Below, in pieces: positions 27,610 to 36,446 of a stretch of 64,000 nt of DNA (its first letter is position 1; each line of letters opens with the position of its first letter). The DNA is taken from assembly GCA_016930085.1 (NCBI GenBank), contig JAFGHO010000018.1, positions 1 through 64,000 of the forward strand, in the 5' to 3' direction. Source of the stretch: Spirochaetales bacterium (GTDB lineage Bacteria; Spirochaetota; Spirochaetia; SZUA-6; JAFGRV01). Position numbers and translations under genes: made by a program. The notes under the pieces were generated by a model. The model saw only the letters and a list, made by a program, of their open reading frames with translations. It searched no databases and had not been told where the DNA came from.

Positions 27610-29328
27610 ATGGAAAGAAAAACGGTTTTTATTTTGATATTCCTTTTTGTATGTCTTGTGCCGTGTGCGGCCGGAGAGCGGGCACGTATCGCGGTGCTCG
27701 ACTTCGAGGTGCAGAGCGACAATCCTTCCTACAAATATCTTGGCAAGGGCTTTGCTGAGTTTATCGCCGTCGAGCTGGCGGCAGCGAAAGGGATCACGAT
27801 TATCGACCGTGAACGGCGGAACGTGATTCTGGAAGAACAGGAGTTCGCCGTCTCCGATTTATCGGATGATTCCCAGACGATGCAGATAGGGAAAATGCTC
27901 ACCGCCGAATATCTTGTGGCCGGAAGCGTCTTCGACGTCTTCGGGCAGCTCGCCGTGACGGTAAAGCTGATCGACGTACAGACCGGCGCGACGGTGACGA
28001 GTGTTCAGGTCGACGGACCGCCCGAAACCTACAAACGGCTTGTCGCGGAACTGGCCGAAGCAGTGGTCCGTTCCCTCGACCTCAAGCCGGCCCCCGCGGT
28101 TGTCGCCGTTGCAAAAGAACCTGAAATCGCCAAGGAAAAGGCGGAAAAGGTACTGACCGTTTTTTCCGAAGCGGTCGACGCTGTCGACAAAAAGGACACG
28201 GAAACGGCAAGAAAAAAGCTGAAGCAGGCGGAGAAAATCGACAGCACCAACCGCGCTGTCACCTACTACCTGAACAAACTATTTGCGGCCAGCCCCAAGT
28301 TCAATGTCGAGCTGATTTTCTACGCGCCGAGCTTCAACCCGGCGTACCTGGGATTCGTGAACAAGGACAGAATATACCTCACCGGCAGCACCAATTATCT
28401 GAGTCCGTTCTACGTCCAGTACCCGGAAGAAATCGACGGCCACAGAGATTTCACGTGGGAAGTCATTCCGGGACTTTACAATCAACTGGATATCCTGAAA
28501 AACGAACTCGGCTATTATTTCCCGATCGGTAAAAACATGGGCGCGGGCGCGGAATTCACCTTCGGCATGAACTCGAATATCTCCCGGGATCTCAATTACG
28601 AGATACCTTCGGAGCCCCCCGGAAGCGATATCTACATTGCTTCGCGGGCGAATGTATTGGGCGGCAGGCTGAGTTTCGGCGTCGGCCTCAACGACTGGTT
28701 CGCTGTCGGCGGCTCCGCATTCATATTCAACAGTAATGCGAACCTCGGCGGCAGCGACGGCCCCGGCGATCCACGTTCAAATACAATTTCCGCCTCCGCC
28801 ACCCTCGGCCTGTACACCCGGTTCGACGGCGGAAGGCTGACATTCGACACCCTTGCCACCGTGCCGTTCCTCCAGGAGGTGTACCTCGATTACAGCGAGA
28901 AGGAATACGTGGCGTATAAAACCGCGCCGTACCCGCTTGTCTGGGAGACGACCATGGTAAGCGGGCTTTTCGGAAACCGTCTGTATGCCGCCGTAAAGGA
29001 AGTGGCGGAAATATATTACAGCCTCGGGGACGACGAGCGGTGGGGGGTGGCCTCCCGGCTTATCGGGTCCCTCGAATGGTGGTTCCTCGACTTCCTCGCG
29101 CTGCGCGGGGGCGGCGAATACGACTTTCTCACCCTCCTGGACGTAACTGAACACGGTTTTGGCGTGTTCGGCGGGGTATCGGTCCGTATCGGGGCCTTCG
29201 ACCTCGACGCCAACTACACCTATATGCAGCGGGCACTCAGGTTTTATCCCGGTCTCACCGCCCCCGATGCGACCCTCCTTCTTCAACTCTCCTGGAACGG
29301 GGCATTTATCAAGGAGCGACAACAATGA
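27610..29328 (+). CDS. CsgG/FlgO-like lipoprotein-associated protein with C-terminal barrel
   Basis: 572 residues with signal peptide KTVFILIFLFVCLVPCAAGE. Residues 24-155 read as a CsgG-type domain: ARIAVLDFEVQSDNPSYKYLGKGFAEFIAVELA, IIDRERRNVILEEQEF, AEYLVAGSVFDVFGQLAVTVKLIDVQTG. A short helical repeat follows (about 190-235), then a beta-rich C-terminal half (about 240-572) with aromatic-terminated strands suggesting an outer-membrane barrel. CsgG-like proteins assemble or secrete surface polymers; the exact role here is unknown. It overlaps the next lipoprotein gene by ATGA and is probably co-translated. Confidence 0.75.
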   Translation: MERKTVFILIFLFVCLVPCAAGERARIAVLDFEVQSDNPSYKYLGKGFAEFIAVELAAAKGITIIDRERRNVILEEQEFAVSDLSDDSQTMQIGKMLTAEYLVAGSVFDVFGQLAVTVKLIDVQTGATVTSVQVDGPPETYKRLVAELAEAVVRSLDLKPAPAVVAVAKEPEIAKEKAEKVLTVFSEAVDAVDKKDTETARKKLKQAEKIDSTNRAVTYYLNKLFAASPKFNVELIFYAPSFNPAYLGFVNKDRIYLTGSTNYLSPFYVQYPEEIDGHRDFTWEVIPGLYNQLDILKNELGYYFPIGKNMGAGAEFTFGMNSNISRDLNYEIPSEPPGSDIYIASRANVLGGRLSFGVGLNDWFAVGGSAFIFNSNANLGGSDGPGDPRSNTISASATLGLYTRFDGGRLTFDTLATVPFLQEVYLDYSEKEYVAYKTAPYPLVWETTMVSGLFGNRLYAAVKEVAEIYYSLGDDERWGVASRLIGSLEWWFLDFLALRGGGEYDFLTLLDVTEHGFGVFGGVSVRIGAFDLDANYTYMQRALRFYPGLTAPDATLLLQLSWNGAFIKERQQ

Positions 29329-29756
29329 AGCGTACGATGAAAACAATCACTATCGTTTTTGTTTCGATTCTACCCCTCCTGCTGCCATCCGGCTGCGAAC
29401 CGAACGACTGGGACATAATCATGGCGGCTCCGCCGCCGGTGGAAAACCTTTCGATCTTCAGTCACAGCGGAGACGATATTATCTTTGCGTTCACCCTCCC
29501 TGATTTTTCGGAAAAGCATGAGGTATTCTCGAAGTTCGAGTTCCATGTCTACATTTATTCACGTCCCGCATCGGGCGGGGAAGAGACGTACCACAGTTCC
29601 GATTATTTCGATCAATCACAGATAGGAACGGATCAGACAATAATGGATACATTCACCGGCCTTACAGGCGGGACGCAATATATATTTATCCTCTATGTGG
29701 TCGATACCGAATTCCAGAAATCGGATCCTGTGGAGACGTTACCGGTCAACTGGTAA
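29325..29756 (+). CDS. Small lipoprotein with fibronectin-like fold
   Basis: 143 residues. The signal peptide ends at a lipobox LPSGC. The mature part (VENLSIFSHSGDDIIFAFTLPDFSEKHEVFSKFEFHVY and TGLTGGTQYIFILYVVD) has the strand pattern of an FN3-like domain. The start overlaps the stop of the CsgG-like gene, indicating a two-gene operon and probably a partner at the outer membrane. Confidence 0.72.
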   Translation: MKRTMKTITIVFVSILPLLLPSGCEPNDWDIIMAAPPPVENLSIFSHSGDDIIFAFTLPDFSEKHEVFSKFEFHVYIYSRPASGGEETYHSSDYFDQSQIGTDQTIMDTFTGLTGGTQYIFILYVVDTEFQKSDPVETLPVNW

Positions 29757-29879
29757 CCGGACCACGACACATGCCGAACGGGACAGGCTGCACATATATA
29801 TACCTTTTCTCCAATACAATTGACATGATAAATAATATTTCTTGTATCCATAATATAAATACGGAAAAAGGATCAAGGA

Positions 29880-30217
29880 ATGCCCACCACACTATTGAGT
29901 ACAACAATCGATGAAAAAATTGCGGAAAAGCTGGATAAAATAGCCGCCGAGACCCACAGAAAAAAAGTTTCTTCGTCAATCAGACCCTCAAGGAATATTT
30001 CGAGGAAATCGAAGAGTACGATACAGTTTTGAAGCGTAATAACGGTGAGTTTATCGAACTGGAACGGGCCAAAAAGGAATTGAAGGGAAAGTACCGGGGA
30101 TTGTACAGTTACCGGTTTTCCGATTACAGAATCGTCTATCGGATTAATAAACCCGCAATTGAAATTCTCATTCTCAGAATACGACACAGGAAAAATGTGT
30201 ACGACGGGTTTTATTGA
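29880..30217 (+). pseudogene. Degraded RelB/RelE-type toxin-antitoxin relic
   Basis: Frame 0 (29880-30032) gives an antitoxin-like start, TTIDEKIAEKLDKIAAETHRKK, then garbage to a TGA at 30030. The -1 frame continues the antitoxin exactly (SFFVNQTLKEYFEEIEEYD) and runs on without a stop into the C-terminal part of a RelE-type toxin: KGKYRGLYSYRFSDYRIVYRI and IRHRKNVYDGFY. The antitoxin end and the first half of the toxin are missing, so the two genes are fused by deletion. The frame break falls at seven A plus G (29960-29967), AAA AAA G, a classic -1 slippery run. Either a dead relic or a fusion made by frameshifting; a dead relic is more likely. Confidence 0.75.
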
Positions 30218-30230
30218 AATTCCTTTTCCA

Positions 30231-30641
30231 TCACGCGTCGTGTTTTTCTTCCGTATACAGCAGGCGAATCTTCTCCGCCTTCTCCCTGATGATCGTACGG
30301 ATATAATGAGGTTTCACTACTTCCACGTTATCTCCGTAACTCAAAATCATGGAATACACCCATTCGTCTTCGGGAAACCGGAGCCCGACGAGCAGATCCC
30401 CTTCGTCGGTAACGGTGATCGAATCATCCTCGAAATATTCCTCCACCCGATCCTTCACCTCCGCTTTAAAGCGTAATACGATTTCCGCATCCCCGCCGTC
30501 ATCCGGTTCTTCACAAAAGATTTCCTCATATAAGGCGTTTTTACGGCGGAAGGTTTCTGAGAGGAGACCGATATCCTTCATGCGGGAGACACGGAAAAAA
30601 CGGTAATCGTTCCGCGTGCGGCACCAGGCAAAGAGGTACCA
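30231..30641 (-). pseudogene. C-terminal fragment of a WYL-domain transcriptional regulator
   Basis: The frame from 30641 leftward begins WYLFAWCRTRNDYRFFRVSRM, the WYL signature that names this YafY-type family. It continues with the C-terminal extension (FKAEVKDRVEEYFEDDS, GLRFPEDEWVYSMILSYG, EVVKPHYIRTIIREKAEKIRLLY). A TAG lies immediately upstream in frame (30642-30644), and the DNA beyond does not encode the helix-turn-helix and first half. The gene is therefore beheaded. A downstream ATG at 30581 could still make 116 residues. Confidence 0.78.
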
Positions 30642-30776
30642 CTATTACCATTTCTTTCATATAACCGGCAAGACGAACATTAACCCCGACAGGTTTTTTC
30701 CCGCAACACCCGAGTGATTTTCTTTTTTCAAACGATATACATATATACCTCAAATAAAAACTGAAAGGAGTGTAAA

Positions 30777-31625
30777 ATGCATTATATTAAAAAATATATC
30801 TGGCTTATCACGATCCTCATCATCCCGGCGGGATGCGAGCTTATCGATCCGGAAATACCGACTCCCTCCGACCGGCCGCCCTCCATGGAAACTCCCCTGC
30901 CGACCTCCGGGATAACCGATACCCCGACGGCCTTGCCTACGGACATGGCAACCGGAGAACCGTCGCCCATTCCCACCGTTCAACCCACAACGGTTCCGAC
31001 AGCCGAGCCGACCGAATCTCCATCACCCGATCCCACATCCGCCCCGACCGCGGTTCCGACCGTCACACCCGGCCCGACCGCGATACCGGTCCACTATGCG
31101 ACGATCTATGTTGTATCGGATACGGATTGCACCGCCGCCCAACACGCGCAGGCGCGGATTGAACTCGATAACGCCCTCCGGGAAATCCGGGACAGCTACA
31201 ATCCGGTCGATTTTACCGTCATCGACCTCGGGCGTGTTTGGGACGGACCGGATGGAGACGACTCAAGCGCGGCGCTGAGCGACCTCAGAAACGATTTCAG
31301 ATCGTACGGCACCGGCAACAGGTATGTCATCGGTTTTATCCCGGACATGGGGATAAATAACGGGATGGGATATATGAACGGTAATTTCTGCGCCGTTTCC
31401 TGGGGCGGGTTGATCCCGCTCAATACCGCCGTCGTCATTGCACACGAGTTGACCCATAACTGGGGGGTGGCAGCCGAAGGACATGTCGATGCGTATCTTC
31501 CCGGGCCGGATATGTGCGTCATGAACTATTTCTACGCGGCGATCATGGACCCGGACAATATTGTATGGTGCGACGAATGCCGCGCCACAGTACAGGCGAC
31601 GATCAATCGGTGGCCGGCGCGTTGA
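30777..31625 (+). CDS. Metzincin-like zinc metalloprotease lipoprotein
   Basis: 282 residues. Signal peptide and lipobox IPAGC, start after AAAGGAG. A Pro/Thr/Ser-rich linker spans about 25-105. The catalytic part has HELTH (His223, Glu224, His227), then NWGVAAEGH. CVMNY follows as a Met-turn, and WCDEC resembles the CxxC at the end of archaemetzincins. The third zinc ligand is not at the usual spacing (HExxHxxGxxH); a His sits three residues further. It is probably a lipid-anchored surface protease on a flexible stalk. The class is inferred; the fold is unproven. The GC-rich linker repeats account for several overlapping shadow frames. Confidence 0.7.
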   Translation: MHYIKKYIWLITILIIPAGCELIDPEIPTPSDRPPSMETPLPTSGITDTPTALPTDMATGEPSPIPTVQPTTVPTAEPTESPSPDPTSAPTAVPTVTPGPTAIPVHYATIYVVSDTDCTAAQHAQARIELDNALREIRDSYNPVDFTVIDLGRVWDGPDGDDSSAALSDLRNDFRSYGTGNRYVIGFIPDMGINNGMGYMNGNFCAVSWGGLIPLNTAVVIAHELTHNWGVAAEGHVDAYLPGPDMCVMNYFYAAIMDPDNIVWCDECRATVQATINRWPAR

Positions 31626-31702
31626 CACTCGCTGATACCGGTATTTCGTTAAAGGCCGTACATTGCATCGAAACGTAATATTGCCGTAAAAGGATTAAAA
31701 AG

Positions 31703-31722
31703 GGGCGGCCGGCCGGCCGCCC
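31703..31722 (-). terminator. Rho-independent terminator of the leftward barrel gene
   Basis: A perfect 20-bp GC palindrome (GGGCGGCCGGCC...). Read leftward it is followed by CTTTTTAATCC, a T-run, and lies 48 nt after the stop of the gene at 31771. This is the clearest intrinsic terminator in the window. Confidence 0.8.
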
Positions 31723-31770
31723 TCCTGAATGCTTAACGTATGTGTTTCGGATAAATCCGAAGTCCGCAGA

Positions 31771-32364
31771 TTACATGAAGATTGCCGCGCCGATTTTCGC
31801 GCCGAATTCCATAGTCTGGTAGGAATAATTGGCATCTTCCGGGGTAACAGAAGAATAATTGAAAACACCCCCTATCTGGATCGCGGCGTTATTATTCAGG
31901 AAAAGCGCGATTCCCGCTTCAGGCGTTACCTGAAATCCGGTAGCAGACGAATCCGTACCGCCGCCACTCTCCGTTTGCATCAGAAACTTCGCGGAAGCCT
32001 TCCCAAAAAAAGCCATCATTCCGCCGAGATCAAGGTAATATCCAATTTGAGCTCCGATCCCTATCACAGTATAACTGTCATCAGATTCATTGGAGCTATC
32101 AAAAAGCAGCTCGACGTCAGGCCCTACTTCCAGTCCGTCAATGACAAAAAATCCCATCGAACCGCTTAGCTGAATGACAAATGAATCCTGTAATACAGCG
32201 ACTTCCTCGCCGTCTTCATCGATAACTTTCATCGATGATACGCCGCCGAACCCCGTCACATCCCCGCCGATCATGATATTCCCTGCGTTGATTGCCTTGC
32301 TGCCCTGGGCGAAGAGCAGGCTTCCCATCATCAGTAGCATTAAAAGTACGAGATATTTTTTCAT
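31771..32364 (-). CDS. Small outer-membrane beta-barrel protein
   Basis: 197 residues from the ATG at 32364, preceded by AGGAGG; the frame is open to 32391 but the internal start fits. Signal peptide KKYLVLLMLLMMGSLLFAQG. Alternating strands ending in aromatic residues and a final FGAKIGAAIFM with a C-terminal Phe-Met suggest an OmpW/OmpA-like eight-stranded barrel. No known family was recognised. It ends near a strong terminator. Confidence 0.75.
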   Translation of the reverse strand: MKKYLVLLMLLMMGSLLFAQGSKAINAGNIMIGGDVTGFGGVSSMKVIDEDGEEVAVLQDSFVIQLSGSMGFFVIDGLEVGPDVELLFDSSNESDDSYTVIGIGAQIGYYLDLGGMMAFFGKASAKFLMQTESGGGTDSSATGFQVTPEAGIALFLNNNAAIQIGGVFNYSSVTPEDANYSYQTMEFGAKIGAAIFM

Positions 32365-32488
32365 ATCTTCCTCCTGATAATATAGTTGCAATTGATTCTA
32401 ATGCATCAGTATTTATAATTCCAATAAAACGTATAATTTTTTCAAGTTTTTTTGTTCCTTTTTAATATAAAATACAATCAATCGATTA

Positions 32489-32926
32489 TTATCCGGAAGG
32501 AAAAATCCTGCGTCTTTCACGAACAGCGAGCCAGTAGACGACAACGAGAAGGACAGAAGCTGGCGGGAATTTGGTCGCGAAAAAAAGCCTTCCGTACCCG
32601 TCTTCGTTATCCGCAAATAATGCAGGAACATGCCGCAACGCGGAGATGAGAAAAAATACCGCCGCGATAACCGTTGTCCCAAGGAAAAATTTAAAGAAAA
32701 GTTCTTTATGCTCATTAAACATCTTTCTGGTAAAAAAGAGATACAGAAGCGTGACGACGGCGGCTCCTGCAACGGAAAAGCATAAAACAAAGAGGTTGTA
32801 TCGAAATACCATGCCTGCATGTTCGGGGTGCCCGGAATATACATACAATAACGGATAAAAGACGGTCGCGAGGATGAGCATGAGGGGAAATAGAATAAAT
32901 AGTAATATTCCGGGAATTTTCAACAT
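32489..32926 (-). CDS. Four-helix membrane protein of unknown function
   Basis: 145 residues from the ATG at 32926, chosen because AGGAGG lies 9 nt upstream (the frame is open to 33079). Four hydrophobic segments: LFILFPLMLILATVFYPLLYV, FVLCFSVAGAAVVTLLYLFF, LGTTVIAAVFFLISALRHV and ASVLLVVVYWLAV. The C-terminus is short and basic. No family was recognised. Confidence 0.65.
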   Translation of the reverse strand: MLKIPGILLFILFPLMLILATVFYPLLYVYSGHPEHAGMVFRYNLFVLCFSVAGAAVVTLLYLFFTRKMFNEHKELFFKFFLGTTVIAAVFFLISALRHVPALFADNEDGYGRLFFATKFPPASVLLVVVYWLAVRERRRIFPSG

Positions 32927-33111
32927 GTTGTGTCTTCCTCCTTTCGGTAATACAGGCCGCAGCCGGATTACTCCGGACAGAAGAAGAGTACCGTAACGGG
33001 GGGTATTGGGCAAGGGGGATAACGGATGTAATACGTCTCCTTCTGTCTGTATTACTATCATGTACACGCTTTCTCTCAAGCGGGGAGTAACGAAAGCCGA
33101 CCATTGACTAT

Positions 33112-33639
33112 ATGATTTTTACTTTTTGTCCCCGATGCAAGGCAAAAAAGGTCAATTTTGACGGGTTCAAGGAATACTCCTGTATTTCCTGCGGGTATAC
33201 CTTTTATCATAATCCGGCGGCGGCAGTGGCAGCGCTCATTCCGTTAAACGACAAGGTATTAATGATAAAGCGGGCACGGGATCCGGGAAAAGGTAAGCTC
33301 GATCTTCCGGGGGGATTTGTCGATCCGGGAGAATCGGCCGAAAATGCCTTGAGGCGTGAGATACGCGAGGAACTTGGCGTCGAGATTCGTTCACTGACAT
33401 ATTTCGGCTCGTACCCGAATATTTACAATTACAAACGAATCGAATACCACACTTGCGATCTTGTCTTCATTGCCGAAATCGAGGAATTTCCCGAACATAA
33501 GGACGATGAAGAAATTGAAGAAACCATAATGATCTCACCATGCGCCTTGATGCGGGAAAGAATTGCCTTTGATTCGATCAAGCATGCACTAAAGGATTAT
33601 TGTGCATTATTGCGCCGGAATCCGAATGGTTCACGATAA
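33112..33639 (+). CDS. NUDIX hydrolase with zinc ribbon
   Basis: 175 residues. The N-terminal zinc ribbon has Cys6, Cys9, Cys24 and Cys27 (FCPRCKAKK...CISCGYTFYHNPA), as in NudC-type proteins. The NUDIX box spans 67-90 (GGFVDPGESAENALRREI followed by REELGV), with the Glu pair for magnesium in place. Such enzymes hydrolyse nucleoside diphosphates linked to other groups (NADH, ADP-ribose, dNTPs); the substrate cannot be told from sequence. A single gene ahead of the polysaccharide locus. Confidence 0.88.
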   Translation: MIFTFCPRCKAKKVNFDGFKEYSCISCGYTFYHNPAAAVAALIPLNDKVLMIKRARDPGKGKLDLPGGFVDPGESAENALRREIREELGVEIRSLTYFGSYPNIYNYKRIEYHTCDLVFIAEIEEFPEHKDDEEIEETIMISPCALMRERIAFDSIKHALKDYCALLRRNPNGSR

Positions 33640-33800
33640 ATACGTATATAATGCAGCCATAAACGATGTGGTTCACGTTTATCACAGGTGAACAGTTATT
33701 TTTGAATTGCAAATTCCCTAAAAGTGTGATTTATTTAATATTGATAAGGTATGCCTCCGGCACAGGGAGTAATAATCGTACATTATTCAAGGATGGATTT

Positions 33801-35534
33801 ATGAATACTATATTACGGCTGTCCAACAGGCAGATAACAATATTAATAACCCTCCTTATTATGCTGTTTATACCGTCAGGGTACGCCCAGCAGCAGGAGA
33901 TGGAAATTACGGCCGAAGAAGGAGCACAAAATCGTGTCTTTCTCGCCCTTTCCAGTGAAGAATACGACGTAACCCCCGGAGATATCTATACACTCAGTTA
34001 TCTCAAGGCGGACGAACTCATAAGCTTTAATATTGTCGTTGAAAGCGATTATGCTATCAATATAAATGTCATCGGCCAGATTGACGGCAGAAACAAAAAG
34101 TTCCTCCGGCTTCAAAAGGAGGTCGAACGAAAGGTCCTCAATGTCTATCCCCAAAGCACCCCGCACCTTATCATCACGTCTGTCGGTATATTCCAGATCA
34201 TGATAAAAGGAGAAATTCCGCAAACCGTCTATGCGACCGCCTGGGGGCTTTCCCGATTGAGTGAGATCGTCGAGAACAATCTCGGCCCCCTTTCTTCATT
34301 ACGGGATATCCGGATCGAGTCAAAGGATGGAAAATCCAAAACGTATGATCTTCTCCGGGCCAGATTATTCGGCGATATCGATAATGATCCGTATGTAAAA
34401 CCAGGGGATACGATCGTTATCTCCCGGAGGGAGAGAGAGGTTTCGGTAAAGGGGGAGGTAAACAGACAGGGAAAATATCAGCTTGTTGAAAACGAAAACA
34501 TTTCCACACTCCTCGAAGAATATGCGAGGGGAATAACCCTGCGCGGAGACAAATCAAGAATAAAGATCGAAAGACAAAGCGGCGAACCGCCGGAAGTACT
34601 CTACATTGACGTCGATAATGCCGATGGTTTCCGCCTGGAAGACCTTGATACCATCACTGTCGAAGCGAAATCCAATTTTACCACCTATGTCTTTTTTGAA
34701 GGGGCCGGAATAAGGCGGCCGGCTTCCGAAATGGCCGCAGCCGAATCGGAAGAAGAAGGAGGGGGGGCAGAAAATGAAGGATATAACAGAATCAGGCATC
34801 CTATATTAAAGGGTGAAACGCTTCACAGCGCGGTCAGCGGCATTTTGTCATCGATCGATCCGCTTGCAGATCTGGATAACTCTTATATTATTCGCGATGG
34901 ACTCGAAAAATCCATTCCCGTCAATATCGAAAAACTTATATCGCAATATAATGCAGACGATGATGTGGATCTTATGCCGATGGATACGATCCATATCCCC
35001 TTGAAACAACTCAATGTCGTTGTTCTCGGCGATGTCCGGTCACCCGGTCTGTACCGCTATCAGCCGAATAAATCGTTTCTCTATTATATCCATATGGCCG
35101 GTGGCGTGATCAGCGGGTTTCCCGAAGATTATGATATCGTCATTTCGGATAAAACGGATTCCAAAAAAAATCATACCGATTATATTAATCCCGGGGACAA
35201 GATTATAATTCATCAGGAAACGGTGAATGTCATCGGGGCGGTGATGAATCCGGGGAAGTACCCCTACTCGCACAATAAAGCGTACCTTTTCTATGTCAAT
35301 CTTGCGGGCGGCATCAATGAGGAACGTAATTCCGGGGGTGCCGTTGTTTTAAAAGACAGTGACGGTAACGTCATAAAAGACCGGGAAATCATCAATCCCG
35401 GGGACACGATATATCTGCAGAGTAATTCTTTTCTTTACCATTTTAACCGGGTCGCGCCGGTTTTTACCACCACCCTGGGAATTATTACTTCGGGGATAAC
35501 GATCGCGCTGTTTGTCATGAACTATACAAATTAA
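33801..35534 (+). CDS. SLBB-domain polysaccharide export protein
   Basis: 577 residues from the ATG at 33801 (after AAGGATGG); the frame is open from 33666, but the signal peptide NRQITILITLLIMLFIPSGYAQ begins here. A Wza-like polysaccharide export domain follows, with three SLBB repeats: VSVKGEVNRQGKYQLVE, LNVVVLGDVRSPGLYRYQ, VNVIGAVMNPGKYPYS. The C-terminal segment (VFTTTLGIITSGITIALFVM) could cross a membrane. It probably forms the periplasmic/outer-membrane conduit for the polysaccharide made by the genes to the right. An Asp/Glu-rich insert lies near residue 310. It overlaps the convergent regulator by four bases. Confidence 0.87.
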   Translation: MNTILRLSNRQITILITLLIMLFIPSGYAQQQEMEITAEEGAQNRVFLALSSEEYDVTPGDIYTLSYLKADELISFNIVVESDYAININVIGQIDGRNKKFLRLQKEVERKVLNVYPQSTPHLIITSVGIFQIMIKGEIPQTVYATAWGLSRLSEIVENNLGPLSSLRDIRIESKDGKSKTYDLLRARLFGDIDNDPYVKPGDTIVISRREREVSVKGEVNRQGKYQLVENENISTLLEEYARGITLRGDKSRIKIERQSGEPPEVLYIDVDNADGFRLEDLDTITVEAKSNFTTYVFFEGAGIRRPASEMAAAESEEEGGGAENEGYNRIRHPILKGETLHSAVSGILSSIDPLADLDNSYIIRDGLEKSIPVNIEKLISQYNADDDVDLMPMDTIHIPLKQLNVVVLGDVRSPGLYRYQPNKSFLYYIHMAGGVISGFPEDYDIVISDKTDSKKNHTDYINPGDKIIIHQETVNVIGAVMNPGKYPYSHNKAYLFYVNLAGGINEERNSGGAVVLKDSDGNVIKDREIINPGDTIYLQSNSFLYHFNRVAPVFTTTLGIITSGITIALFVMNYTN

Positions 35535-36214
35535 AGGTTTTTGGCCGCCCATAATGCGGCCTGAAGTCTGTTGGTGACATTTATTTTTTTATAAATATTA
35601 TACAGATGGGTTTTTACCGTATTTAACGAAATGAACGTTTTTTCTGCAATTTCTTCGTTCTTTGCACCCATACTTACCAATGTCAATATTTCAAGCTCAC
35701 GCTGGCTGAGATTTGTCTGATTTTGGATGAGGTACCGCTTTATCTTGAAACTGTTGAGTGCACACTCGGTAAGTATATCCCTGGAGATCCAGATTTGACC
35801 TTTGAATATCACCTCGATCCCCTTCATCAGCATATTGAGGCTGTCATTGGCATAAAAGAAACCCTTTATATGTTTTCCGATTGCGACCTTTTCCACGCCC
35901 GTACCGTAATTAAGATTAAAAACGGCAAGCAGATCGGCGGGCTGGGCGTTTGATCCGCGCGGGATGAGATGTTTGAGGACATGTTCGAAACTATGCATGC
36001 TGCTGTCGATCATGATGAATCGGAGTTTATCGTGATTGTCGGGCGGAATGATTGAAATGTCCTCGATTATCCTTGTAGGGGTTGAAAATTCCCGTTCGAT
36101 CATGTACGCGACTAATTCACAGTGCAGACTCTTCTTTGTCACCAATAACGTCTCCGTGACATCGAGCGTCGTGTCACTGATTTCCTCATTATTTAAGGCC
36201 GGTTGAAAGTTCAT
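35531..36214 (-). CDS. CsgD-like LuxR-family transcriptional regulator
   Basis: 227 residues from the ATG at 36214; a GTG at 36229 is also possible. The C-terminal 60 residues form a LuxR helix-turn-helix: SQRELEILTLVSMGAKNEEIAEKTFIS...NTVKTHLYNIYKKINVTNR. The N-terminal half resembles the degenerate receiver of CsgD (FFYANDSLNMLMKGIEVIFKGQIWISRDIL) and lacks a clear phospho-acceptor Asp. CsgD-type proteins control curli and exopolysaccharide genes. It sits at the end of the export gene with the rml genes beyond, so it probably regulates this locus. Two TACCATTTGGTA palindromes lie upstream of its start. Confidence 0.82.
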   Translation of the reverse strand: MNFQPALNNEEISDTTLDVTETLLVTKKSLHCELVAYMIEREFSTPTRIIEDISIIPPDNHDKLRFIMIDSSMHSFEHVLKHLIPRGSNAQPADLLAVFNLNYGTGVEKVAIGKHIKGFFYANDSLNMLMKGIEVIFKGQIWISRDILTECALNSFKIKRYLIQNQTNLSQRELEILTLVSMGAKNEEIAEKTFISLNTVKTHLYNIYKKINVTNRLQAALWAAKNL

Positions 36215-36313
36215 ATATGTTAATACCACCTACCCTTTTCATTTTTTACTTTAGCATAGCGCACAATCTTTCGCATAGCGTGTATACAATGACATCAGGT
36301 AGTAATTTTACTA

Positions 36314-36353
36314 TACCATTTGGTATGCTTATCTTAAAATATACCATTTGGTA
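36314..36353. promoter_or_regulatory. Paired TACCATTTGGTA palindromes
   Basis: Two perfect 12-bp palindromes, TACCATTTGGTA, at 36314-36325 and 36342-36353, 28 bp from start to start (about 2.7 helical turns). They lie about 100-140 bp upstream of the CsgD-like gene, in an AT-rich stretch. The arrangement resembles a dimeric operator pair; the protein is not identified. Confidence 0.5.
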
Positions 36354-36446
36354 CGATTTGTCAAGATTTTTTTAACGGGGACAAAAAGCGGCCGCACGCG
36401 CGAAATACCGGAGGGACTTTGAATAAAATCCTCATTATCTATGTCG

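Noticed and set aside
29820-29856. TTGACA and TATCCA/TAATAT as a promoter of the toxin-antitoxin relic
   Set aside because: Spacers of 19 and 25 nt do not fit a normal promoter.
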